Assembly (NCBI GenBank): GCA_001687465.1
Contig: LVLI01000307.1
Span: 1 to 30,838 of the forward strand
Reading direction: 5' to 3'
Source: Halocafeteria seosinensis
Taxonomy: Eukaryota > Sar > Bigyra > Bicosoecida
Length of the DNA stretch: 30,838 bases
The position numbers and the translations under genes were made by a program. Below the pieces are notes generated by a model. That model was not told where the DNA came from and did not search any database. It worked only from the letters and a program-made list of their open reading frames with translations. Shown one piece after another: positions 1 to 9,377 of this stretch (the first letter of the stretch is position 1; the number at the start of each line of letters is the position of its first letter).

Positions 1-157
1 GGTTAGACTCAGACTTTTCAGGTATAGGAGCGTACAAATCATCCACAGACAGACCGCAAGGGGTTTCGTTTTGGCGAGCCCAGTAAGATGTAATGAAAGA
101 CTTCAAGATCTTGGGTGTTGTTGACCCTTTCCAATCGTCGCCGTGTCTCTGCTTCAT
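1..157 (-). CDS. Start of an unrecognised gene running off the left edge
   Basis: An ATG at 157 (reading leftwards) opens a frame of 52 codons with no stop before the window edge. The composition looks like protein: the visible part contains WARQNETPCGLSVDDLYAPI and ends in a polar stretch. The next in-frame ATG, splice sites and 3' end lie outside the window, so neither the length nor the family can be judged. An open frame of this length occurs by chance about one time in twelve, so the case rests mainly on composition and on the neighbouring 158-1148 region lacking such a frame. I do not recognise the protein. Confidence 0.4.
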   Translation of the reverse strand, partial: MKQRHGDDWKGSTTPKILKSFITSYWARQNETPCGLSVDDLYAPIPEKSESN

Positions 158-261
158 TAATGTTGGTAGTTAGGGTATTTCGCCTTTCAATGCTCGCTTG
201 ACTGGTTGGCATCCACGCTTGGTAGCCGAAAAAAGCGACCCTGTTTCACTCTCAGCTAGAC

Positions 262-306
262 TGCACCACAAGTGCATCGTCTGAACTTGTGGTGCATCGT
301 CTGAAC
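262..306. repeat. 11-bp inverted repeat overlapping a 15-bp tandem direct repeat
   Basis: TGCACCACAAG (262-272) and its exact complement CTTGTGGTGCA (286-296) flank a 13-nt loop. The 15-mer GTGCATCGTCTGAAC occurs at 272-286 and again at 292-306, a period of 20 nt. It could be a regulatory hairpin or a small remnant of duplication; the sequence does not decide. Confidence 0.8.
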
Positions 307-499
307 CCTTAAATGGGCCACTGAAGCATCTCCATACGTCTGACTTTCGCATCCTATTGGCAGATACTCGGACCTGGCACTGATATATCTTTTGCGGATG
401 CTCGTATATCGTTCCACGGGGCTATATCCTGCAATTTCCAAGTCTAATATTCGGCATTTGAGTTTTGCCAATTGGGCACACCCTCGACCCCCGTGCCCG

Positions 500-523
500 T
501 GTGCCGCGCCGCGGCGCGGCACA
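500..523. repeat. 24-bp perfect palindrome in a GC-rich island
   Basis: The half-site TGTGCCGCGCCG (500-511) is followed directly by its exact complement. A mismatched pair and a CCC/GGG extension follow on the outside. A second perfect palindrome, GTGCCGGCAC, lies at 540-549. The block from about 480 to 590 is far richer in G and C than the rest of the window. It sits about 630 bp upstream of the FAIM-like gene start. Confidence 0.85.
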
Positions 524-1148
524 GGGGGGGTCGTGCCTCGTGCCGGCACGGTGTGCCCCAACACTGGCCCCGGGTTCTGGCGCGGAATCCGTATCTCATG
601 TACGCAGCAATCTTTCCGTCGACTGTTTTCATTTTCATAGAGAATACCTTATCCACGCAGGACAAATCTTGTTCCTAGAGTGGTGTGATTGGTACTGAGT
701 TACGTTCCTACATCTACCGCAGTGTATATTTTGCGTGCGCAACATTTCTCTGCACTCTGATCGTGCTCTTGTACGCCATATACGGCTGTTTCCCTTATCC
801 GCTTTCTGAGGTTCTCTCCTCTAGGTACGTGTGAGTGAGAAATTGCAGGTGCCTTCAAGAGGATCCAATACCGATTGTTTACTGATTGCGATGTACCACA
901 CACTGCTGACGAAAATAGTGTGGTCCAATGAGGCGTTCGATGCCGGGCCACGCGGTGTCCCCAGAACCTTTTTTGCTGTTGGCTTCAAGGGGAGAGCATA
1001 GGGGAGGCATCTCGGAGTGTTGACTCCCGTCTGGTATCGGGGGCTCGATTGCATTACTACGTCTTTATGGCCAGAAGATAGGCGCTTAACTCTCATTGTT
1101 TCTCCTGCCTGCAGGTCCCGGAATCCCCGCCGTTGTAGTTGTCGAAAG

Positions 1149-2958
1149 ATGTCGATGTTCGGAGCAGGTGGACGCGGTCCACCCGCATATATTCTCTCCT
1201 TGGATATACAAAATGTTGGCAGAACCATTGCCCGCAGCAAGAAGCGTATCACATGGAAGTTTGTATTCGAAGAAGACCCAGATGAGCACATGGTAGCCTT
1301 ACTTCACTCCGTAACGAGTGGAAAGAAAGTAATTGTATTGGACGGACAGACCCACTATACGGATGAAGAAGTATGTCTTCCGATGTATTCGTTGGCTCTC
1401 AAAGTTCAGTGTGGATGCCCGACCCTCCACTCTTTTGTTCTGCAGATTTCAATGGGTGAATGGATTTATACATTTCAATTCCAAAACCATTCGATGTCTG
1501 TCTATATCGGCAGCAATCCCGCGTCGGAGGACTACTATGGTGCGTCCGTTGCCCTGTTGTTATTGAAGGATATTTAGAACAGGGTGAATCGCTAGGTGCC
1601 TCATTCTTGCAGATCTTCGCATTGACAACATGACGTCAAGAATGCTACCGCGCACGACTATGCTCGACCACCGGGAGCGAAGTAAAAAGCATTCAAACGA
1701 ACCACCGAAGCAAAAACTTGATGATTTTGCGTCTCCGAAAGAAAGAAGTGGAAGCGGCGGTAGTGGAAAGAGAAGCAGCGGCCGGAAAGCTAGATCATCG
1801 AATACAGGTATACGGCGCCCATCAACAAATACTAAACCTAATCAACAGGCTGCAACAGCAGCTGACACATTCGATTGGCAAGTTGCTGGAGCCGGTGGCT
1901 CGAATTTTGACCCGTTTGCCGAAGGTGACGACTCAGAATCCGAAAGCTCTGGCCATGAATTTGATCCTTTCTATAGCGGGAATGCTGCGGCACCTGCGAA
2001 TGGGCAGCATACTCAACAGCGCCATCAGGACAAGAAACCGCAGAGTTTCGACCCTTTCGGGGATCAGAGCAGTGGGTCGCATCAACCTGCGCAACCAACG
2101 TTTGATCCCTTTGGTGGAGCTCCAAGTAGTCAGCAACGAGCGCCAGCACCTCAGCAGTCTGACTTTGATCCGTTTAACCAGCCTACAAAGTCTAAACCTG
2201 CCGCCAACCCTGGAACGGATTTCGACCCGTTTAGTCAACCCTCCCAAAATCAACGAGAAACCAACGCCATGCAGGACATATACCATAAGGCTGCGAATAA
2301 CACAACAACTTCTCCAGAAGATGATCTGAGCCAGCTTCGTTTTGACACGGAGGGACCACGAATCGGTGATTCCAATGGAGGAACTCAGCCTCCTGGTGGG
2401 CTTGGAATGCAGGAGGAAACTCACGAAGATATGATCGCGAGACTGGAAAATAATCCAATGGATGACTCCTGGAATATATCAGGACAACCGACGGCTAAGA
2501 CTGGGAAGGTACCGCTGAATGCAATGAAAAATACGAAGCAGAACAAGAAACAGGTCATGGAGCCTCCATCTGAGGCTGGTGGTCTGGCCGGAGAAGCTCA
2601 TGTGCCAACGGGCATGGGATGGGGTGGTATGTATCAACCTCCGCGAGGGCAATACCCTCCTGGACAAATGCCACCACAGGGATATCCTTATCAAGGGTAT
2701 CCGCCACAAGGCTTCCCACCTCAGGGAGGGATGCCCCCACAGGGATATGGGGCTCCTAACATGATGGGTGGGGCACCAGGTGCTATGCAGCAAGGACCTC
2801 AAGGAATGTACCCCCAACAACCTGTTTTCAACCAGAGTACGGGTATGGGCGGTGGTGGTATGGGTGGAGGAGCACCTGCTGCCCCGCGACAACAACCCAA
2901 GGACTCCAACAACTCCAACCAAAAGAATTTGGATTTCGATCCCTTTGCTGATTTTTAA
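1149..2958 (+). CDS. FAIM1-like domain protein with seven FDPF motifs
   Basis: Three exons: 1149-1370, 1446-1539 and 1613-2958, giving 553 residues. Introns are 75 and 73 nt with GTATGT and GTGCGT donors and CAG acceptors. Splicing restores a continuous domain at about residues 10-115. This domain resembles the Fas apoptosis inhibitory molecule family: a beta-rich core with a SGKKVIVLDG segment, a GEW motif and a final YYDLRIDN strand that spans the second junction. The remainder is low complexity. FDPF occurs at residues 204, 222, 251, 269, 290, 309 and 547, followed by a P/Q/G/Y-rich stretch of PPQGY-type repeats. The protein ends FDPFADF. DPF motifs are known ligands of AP-2 alpha-appendage domains, so a role as an endocytic accessory protein is a reasonable inference. 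The FAIM assignment comes from memory of the family pattern and is moderate; the exon structure is well supported. Confidence 0.8.
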
Positions 2959-3514
2959 TAGGGGTAAGTAGGCGTTCAGGGAATAATCAAGGCACTGTAA
3001 TAAACACAATCCCCTAGCAGTCAGTGTCCGCTGTGCGGCTTACGTACTACCCACGTGATTACTACCTGTGATGGTGTCTGACTTCCGGTCTGGAAGAGTG
3101 AAGGGTGAGCTTGAAGGGATGCTTGATAAAGCCAGAGCCGTAAAACAGATTGCTAAACATAATCAAGGGATGTGGATTAAAATGTGGCCGGACGAGCATG
3201 TCAGTCTGGGAGAGGGAATGACAATCGAGTGGATGGCGCATGCGTCTCCAGCTCGTTCAACTGGTTGTAGAATCCTCCACTACGTCGAAAATACCATAGA
3301 TGGTAGTTCCTCAGGTAGAACTCACTCAGCCAGTCTCTGCGAAATTCAGTCACAACAACAAATAAAAGCTAAGTTACTATATTGGATGAATGGGTCCAGA
3401 TTGTGACCACTTTAAATTCACTGCACAATGGTGTGAACTTGGAGTGTTGCCCTGACCGAATACCATATGTTGTAGTGGGTAGTTAGTTTGTTACTGAAGG
3501 AAAATAAGATAAGA
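2959..3514. other. Intergenic region between the FAIM-like gene and p44
   Basis: The start of the region holds an AATAAA-type hexamer near 2999, about 40 nt after the FAIM-like stop codon, which may be its polyadenylation signal. An open frame of 112 codons lies at 3068-3406 on the plus strand. It matches no family I know and lacks a clear domain pattern, so I do not call it a gene. The promoter of p44 should lie in the last 100-200 bases. Confidence 0.45.
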
Positions 3515-5435
3515 ATGGAGGGATTCAGTGAATACAGGCTCTCCCAGGGGAGCTCCATGTCTGAGACCTTGTTGAGGTCTCAGCGCCAACGCCAGCAGAG
3601 AAACAGGGAGAAGCGTCAGTCACGAGAGGGTGACGATTCCATAAGTCGAGGCTTACGGTCCTCCCAGCTACAACAACAACAGCAGCAGCAGTCCCAGAGT
3701 GGTAAGAAGAAACGAAAGGGGAACGAAACAAGCCGAGGAGTGGAAGTGAAAGCCAAACGAAGCAATGGTAGGTTCCTCCATGAACTCGGTTGAGACTTTT
3801 TCTGAGACCCTCTGACATGAACTTGTGTGCCAGATGACGAATACGCATGGGAACGAGCGTATGAACGCTCCTGGGAAGCGGTGGAAGAGGATGAGCACGG
3901 GAGACTCAGAGCTCATGAGTTCATTCGAAGTCAGCATCAGCGGGACTCAATGTACGGAGGAGCCGCTAGGCGAAGGTATGCATTAAACCTGTCTGCCGCA
4001 GAGTGGTGGGCGTGTACATGCTTCGCTGCCTCCCTACAGGAGAATGGAATCAGAGTATGGAATCACCACTGCCATCCGCCGTGGGATGATACGCTTCGTA
4101 GTAATTGTCCTGGATCTCTCTGACGCCATGTCGGCAACAGATCTAATGCCTTCGCGATTGAGCGTTGTCTTATCCAACCTCAAAGACTTCCTCCGAGAAT
4201 TTAGTGACCAAAATCCACTTGCCCAAATGTGCTTAGTAACGACAAGCGATGCGAGGGCATCAAGAGCAACCACAATGAGCGCGAACCCTGCACAGATTAC
4301 AAGGGTATGTCTACGCCGAATAAACAAGGTTTACGGCATATAGCCGGTGATACTTGGCGTTTCGTACACTGTCGCAGTATCTATCGAGATTGGAGAATGC
4401 ACTGGAAACGGAGGGAGAAATGACGTTACAAACAGCATTAGATATCAGCTATTCGACGCTATCGTTGATGCCCGATTATGGTTAGTTTCATGATTTGCTT
4501 GTAACCATCAAGACCACTCCATGACCATCTTCTGTAACCTATTTCTCAGGGAACCGCGAAATTATAGTGATCCATGGAGCGCTAGCAACTTGTGACTCTG
4601 GAAATGTGTTTGACACCATACAAAATTTAGTGAAATCTAGGACCCGTGTATCGGTTATTAGTTTATCGGGGGAAATGTACATCGCGAGGAAAGTTACTGA
4701 GGAAACCAATGGGCTGTTCGGAGTGGCAGAGTCTGTGGAACATTTTCGAGATTTGCTCTTTCAGCACATTAAGCCTCCTCCGAAAACGTCCCGGGAAGCG
4801 TCTGAGTACGTAGTGCCATCGGAACTTCCTTGCTGTTGTAAACCCAATCACTGTTTGAACATTCTTGCAGAAGGGTGACGATGGTGCGAATGGGGTTCCC
4901 CCACATACTTAGCGAATCAACTATTATTGATGGTGACGGTATAAAGCGCGAGCGCGGATACCAGTGCCCGAGGTGCTATTGCTTCACGGGGGAGATCCCT
5001 TCAGCGTGTTCTGTTTGTAAATTGAATCTGGTCTCTTCTGCTCATTTGGCCAGATCCTATCACCATTTGTTTCCTGTTGCCCCCTTCGTTGAATTAAAAT
5101 CTAACACTGATTTCAAAGACATAGCCGGTTCTGGCGGTTCAACGAAGTCTGACATTACTGAAGGCCCAAATAACTATGGGGCGTATGACAAGGAAGTTAA
5201 TGATGCTGTCGTAAAAGGAGCCTATGGTTCAGCACGATCCACAGGATCGACGCTAAATGACCGAAGTGACGACCAACCTACGTTTTCTTCCAGTGCCTGG
5301 TTCTGTGCAGGATGCATGAGAAAATTAGAAGAATACGAAAGCCGTTTTGTGTGCCCGGAGTCGCACAACACCTACTGCTCTGAGTGTGATATTTTCATTC
5401 ATGAGTCTTTGCATAACTCTCCTGGGGAAGTATGA
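3515..5435 (+). CDS. SSL1: TFIIH core subunit p44 / SSL1
   Basis: Six exons: 3515-3767, 3834-3975, 4040-4304, 4378-4480, 4550-4805 and 4871-5435. They encode 527 residues, longer than human p44 because of a basic, polyQ-containing N-terminus. p44 is a non-catalytic TFIIH subunit that stimulates the XPD helicase in nucleotide excision repair and transcription. The family signature starts at exon 2 with the WERAYERSWE block. A von Willebrand A fold follows, with DLSDAM in its metal-site loop near residue 156. A C4 zinc finger uses C372, C375, C386 and C389, followed by the p44 hallmark HLARSYHHLFP. The C-terminal RING-like finger (about 487-527) ends ECDIFIHESLH. Compared with the usual C4C4 pattern, one internal Cys is Ser and the terminal CPGC is replaced by NSPGEV. 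Intron 5 ends in a CAGAAG tandem acceptor. Identification is firm. Confidence 0.93.
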
Positions 5436-5658
5436 TTGGGTGCTTAAATCAGCAAATGGAGCTCTTGTTGGTTCTGAACTTTGGGTGTAAGGCAAGCCCC
5501 GTTATAGCGGATGTCAGTGGATAACTGCGTAAAAGAATTAGACTATTCGTCAGGCCCTTAGATTTGCGCACATGAGGTCTCGGAGAACTCAAACTGGTTC
5601 TCACACAAGTCCGAGTGATGGAATGATTGGTTACTCTCAACTCCTTTGCGGTCAAGAG

Positions 5659-5694
<36 letters not shown>

Positions 5695-5752
5695 ATTTTG
5701 GTACACAAGATAATATTCCTAAGGAATATTGAAAGGGTCGATCCAGTACTTG
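5436..5752. other. Convergent intergenic region with a microsatellite
   Basis: This lies between the p44 stop and the SPFH stop, so it carries two 3' ends. It contains a (GT)n run at 5661-5693 and an 8-bp inverted repeat with a 3-nt loop (AATATTCC at 5712-5719, GGAATATT at 5723-5730). No coding potential is seen beyond frames created by the dinucleotide run. Confidence 0.7.
5661..5693 (+). repeat. (GT)n dinucleotide microsatellite
   Basis: An uninterrupted GT run of 33 bases lies in the 3' flank shared by two convergent genes. It is likely polymorphic in length and prone to assembly or sequencing error. Confidence 0.95.
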
Positions 5753-7202
5753 TTACTTTAACTTCTTTCCATCTTGAGGCTTGTCACCATGAAGACCCAT
5801 AATATGTTGGATGAGATCGACGCTGTCTGCTGGAACCAGCACCACAGTCGAATCAGTATTAAGCTCAGTGGCCTTTGCAAGACTATTCAGATACTCAATG
5901 GCGGACAAGTAGTCAACGCCACGGATTCCATAAGGCTCTACGGCCTGACGCACAGCAGCTAGAGATGCTGCTTCTGCATTGGCGAGCAAGCGCCGGGCTT
6001 CAGCCTGCCCTTTAGCCTTCAACAGCTCTGATGCACGTTCTCCATCGGCAGTGAGAACCACTTTAGCCGCATCACCTCTACTTTGGATAATATCACCTTC
6101 GCGATCACCGTCAGCCCGAAGAACATGCGAACGCCGAGCCCGCTCAGCTTGTATTTGTCTTTCCATGGCGGTTTCAATATCTGAAAAACACGTAAAATAA
6201 CGAACCATTTTTCAAAGCAAGTCAATGCTCTGTCTACACTGTGTAACTAACCTGATGGTGGATCAATGTTGAATATCTCAACCCTAGTTATTGTTACTCC
6301 CCAACGTTCTGCCGATCAACAAAAGACGAACCAATTACATAACTGCTGGTGATTTCGCAGCAAGAATGGAAGTCACCAACCTGTATCCCTCGTTATTTTC
6401 CCCAACAGCTCAGTATTAATCTGTTCTCTGCTGCTGAAAGTGTCATCAAGGGTCATTTGAGCGATAATATTACGTAAAGTTGCTTGCGTTAGAAACTCAA
6501 CGGCGTCAGGAAGGTTGAAAACTTTGTAAACAGCAACGCGTGGATCAGTAACCCGAAAATACACCAAGGCGTCTATTGCCACTTGTACAGTATCCTTAGT
6601 GATAACTTGTTGGCGTCCAAAATCGATAACCTGTATAACAGTACGTTAGTAAGGTGCAAAGGATAACGCAAAGGAGTAGAAAAGTTGGTTGTCGTACATG
6701 CTCTCTAAGATCGACGTGGTCAGTTTGGTATGACCTCACTCTGGTCTCGGCTGCGTTCCATTTCGCTTCCATCCTCCTCCAAGTTATTCTGCAGGTCGCA
6801 AACTCCATTTTTGTTGCTAAGACTACGCATCCCGCGTAACAGGAATGTAATTGCTTACGTTCGTGGACTCTCAATAATCGGCCAAACCCAGTGCAATCCA
6901 GGTTTCAATGTCCTTTTGTACCGTCCCAGGCGCTCAATAATCATGACTTCCGCCTGCTGCACTCGCTTAATTCCTTGCAGTATGAACCAGACCGCGAATA
7001 TGGTGAGTAGCATGACCACAACAATCACTGCCGCCACTATAGCTTGATCTCCACTATCATCGCCATCACTTAAGTATCTAACAGCCCGTTCAAAGCGGCT
7101 ATTTTCCTCCTGTGCTCCCATTTCCACCTCACTCCCCTCTGTTGCTGCTAGTCCCACCGCACTCATCAACAAGATCGACAGTGGAAATAGCTTCATTATC
7201 AT
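5753..7202 (-). CDS. SPFH/band-7 (stomatin-prohibitin type) membrane protein
   Basis: Five exons read leftwards: 7202-6859, 6788-6698, 6630-6381, 6308-6252 and 6180-5753, totalling 389 residues. Introns are 70, 67, 72 and 71 nt. The N-terminus has a hydrophobic signal-like segment (about 1-20) and a transmembrane helix at about 54-77. The SPFH core follows: VMIIERLGRYKRTLKPGLHW, then SPRTITWR, DFGRQQVITKD, the VYKVFNLPDAVEFLTQATLR block and WGVTITRVEIFNIDPP. The last exon is a charged coiled coil (IETAMERQIQAERARRSHVL) with alternating A/G/E repeats. SPFH proteins oligomerise on membranes and scaffold proteases or channels. The arrangement resembles stomatin-like or bacterial QmcA-type members more than prohibitins. 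A secretory or organellar destination cannot be settled from the sequence. An alternative start is Met3. Confidence 0.9.
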
Positions 7203-7833
7203 AGTATAGGCAAGAAAATCGCGGATTTCTTGCCAAATTGGATCTCGTCACTACCCCGTCCCTTAGTTTTCCTTTTTGTTGTTTCCGCTGCAGGAAGTCT
7301 ATATCCTAAAGGGTCGCTTCCGTCAAGACAGGGCGTTCTCTCCAGTCCACCAAGGAGAATGAATAGGAGAAGAGAATATCCCTTCGATCATTCCTTTTCC
7401 GGGTACAGATGAACAAATAACACTGCTACTTCGTTGTGTATATCCGCAACAGTGTTGGCCGGGCCGAGAGCCGGGCCCGGATCGAGTGGAACTCAACAGG
7501 AACATCAAGTCACATTTCGAATTTGTGTCCCAGTTGCCAGGAGCAGAGGTTGAATGTACCACCTTGAGCAGTCTTGCTGCCGTTTTCGTGGAGTGTGTTA
7601 GAATTTTGAGCAGGAGTTTGCCCGTGTGTAAAGTGGCCCAAGGAGCCGTGAGTGGTCCAACTGTACAACTTGTACCAGCGAGGTAGCAATGTGTAGTACA
7701 GTGGAAATTCACTGTGGAACACTCTGATGGAAACATACACATGCTCAGAGGGCATTTATTATTCAAACAGCTGTTTCATGGTGCCAGCAGCCCTTCAGCT
7801 TCCTCGAGAGGGGCCTCGGTCGTTGTTTAAATC
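7203..7833. other. Intergenic region upstream of the SPFH gene
   Basis: No supported gene. Frames of up to 147 codons occur on the minus strand, but they are rich in Cys, Ser and Thr and show no domain pattern. The SPFH promoter should be in the first few hundred bases. A short GC-rich palindromic patch (GCCGGGCC...CCGGGCCCGG) lies at about 7457-7480. Confidence 0.5.
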
Positions 7834-9037
7834 CTATTCTAAGCAGCTGTCTAAGGAGCAAATTTCAAGTCCCAAGACAGGTTTAATTGGATGAAGACCT
7901 GGGTTCCTGTTGCCAAGAATATTTTTAGGGCTAGCGCATATATTAGAGTACACGAGGTTCCGTGTAACAAAGTCTGTATTTCTTGCATAACACGGGCGCA
8001 TACCGCTCCTCGTTAAGAGCATGCGGTCTGTTGAACACCCCGGCCGGTGGGTCTATCTGTCACATACGTGTGTGGGTAGCATCTAGGCCAGACTTCTTCC
8101 GGTGAGGACGATGAAAAATTCGGCAAAACTCAATTGAATTGACTTTTGCTCTAAATGATTGATCCATAAAAATTATGGATTAACCTTGAATAATACACGT
8201 ACCCGATGACGACCGAACCAATTTGAAACGATATCACTGATACAAAAGCCATCATTGAATACGATGTTGATTCACTTGGCAATCAAGACCAACAATCCAA
8301 GTACTTGTTGTACTATTTATTTAATGCCATATACCTTTGTGATGGACAATCTCTGATTGAATCCAATGTCGACAGTGGGGCAGAGTACTCGGGAAGCGGC
8401 GTTTCCCTTCGAATCAAGCAGCGCTAGCCATTTGACCCTGCTGCCGGAAATCTACTGTAGAAAGACGGGTGGGTGCAATTCCTCATCGTGAAACCGTACA
8501 TCGGTGCACTGCACTTGCTCCTTCGCAGGCGGTCCATAAGTAATATCGCATGTAATTATATCCCATCCAGTGTTTCCTGTCATTGCGATGGATGGATGCA
8601 AGCATTTTTGCGGAAGCGCTCCGCGATCCATGCCGGAGGAATGATAGCCTCTACGGAGCTGGAGGAGGTGGTGCTGTCCCTGTATAGTGTATACGAAGGT
8701 ACGATAATGGTTCACCATCCTGCTTGGACTAGACCCAGGAAGACTAGGCTTGTAACCGATTGATCGTTGAGTAAAGGTTGCGCAGCCGCGGGAACTGTAT
8801 GTTCCCAATTAAGCGTAGACTCACGAGGGCACCTTTTTGTTGTCCCCTGCGAAGTTCAGTGCGAACGGTTCGCTCAGCAACGTTCACTTTGTGAGCCGTC
8901 GAAGGAGGGGATGCAGGGATGTTCCTGCGAACATAAGTACTGTACACAACGCACACAAGTACAATAGCTACTCTCGCGAGTCTACCGTCGATATGTCTAC
9001 CATATCTTGAAGATAGATGCATTGCAACGCCAGCCAC
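7834..9037 (-). pseudogene. Decayed tandem copy of the orphan gene at 9378-10220
   Basis: Read leftwards, this region aligns in order with the intact orphan protein. A signal-like hydrophobic segment near 8970 is followed by SLRLIGNIQF (intact copy: SVKLQGNVDF). Then comes a one-base frameshift near 8797. The next block is RGCATFTQRSIGYKPSLPG (intact copy: RGRITFKQRRISYSPHHPG). An RGY block and a spaced Cys follow, then a short E-SA-TLD block near 8330-8390 bounded by in-frame stops. The C-terminus NRNPGLHPIKPVLGLEICS (intact copy: SRNPDLHPDKPAIGFELCS) ends near 7834. The frames do not join without crossing stops, and I found no splice sites that rescue them. I infer a pseudogene from an old tandem duplication. 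A highly spliced functional paralogue is the less likely alternative. Confidence 0.72.
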
Positions 9038-9377
9038 GATTACGCATCGGTGAAGACAGTGTTCTAACGCACGGGATATGTATCTCGGAGTTGCTGCAAC
9101 TTCGACTTACGACACAATTACTGACGCATCAATCATACTATGGACTGCAGTCCAATCATAATGAGATGAGATCATTCCAAGTCTGATTGCAATCTTGAGA
9201 GTTCTACTGGTTCGGTGCTCAGAAACAAGAATCGACCGAATCCGTTTAGGCATAATTGTGGAAGAGATTAGTAACTCTGTGACTTGCGTTCAGAACTCCC
9301 GGTCAATGTATTTCAAATATTTTACCGCTCCTGAGACATCCTGCGCAATCACCATGAATCGCTGTTGATTTTCCCAC
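9038..9377. other. Spacer between the orphan gene and its decayed copy
   Basis: No gene seen. The orphan stop codon overlaps a GTAAGT donor-like sequence, and candidate acceptors follow 41-51 nt later. A short extra C-terminal exon in this spacer is therefore conceivable, but such introns would be shorter than nearly all others here. A 14-bp palindrome centred on CTGCAG near 9143-9156 is within chance expectation. Confidence 0.4.

Larger units (their letters stand above)
158..1148. other. Non-coding stretch with a hairpin and a GC-rich palindromic island
   Basis: I see no convincing gene here. Open frames overlap in several phases and have repetitive or GC-driven composition. The stretch separates a leftward gene start at 157 from a rightward gene start at 1149, so it should hold both promoters. 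It contains a hairpin with a direct repeat (262-306) and a GC-rich block (about 480-590) with a long palindrome; both are listed separately. Confidence 0.6.

Noticed and set aside
1838-3009. Long minus-strand frames opposite the FDPF tail
   Set aside because: They arise from low-complexity coding on the plus strand, which has the conserved motifs.
3068-3406. 112-codon open frame on the plus strand between two genes
   Set aside because: No domain pattern or hydrophobic segment, and no splice partner; length is within chance for intergenic DNA here.
7323-7766. 147-codon open frame on the minus strand
   Set aside because: Cys/Ser/Thr-rich composition without pattern; it overlaps frames on the other strand equally well and shows no similarity to the nearby orphan protein.
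9143-9156. 14-bp palindrome around CTGCAG
   Set aside because: About two perfect 14-bp palindromes are expected by chance in a window this size; others occur near 21208 and at 28168-28181.
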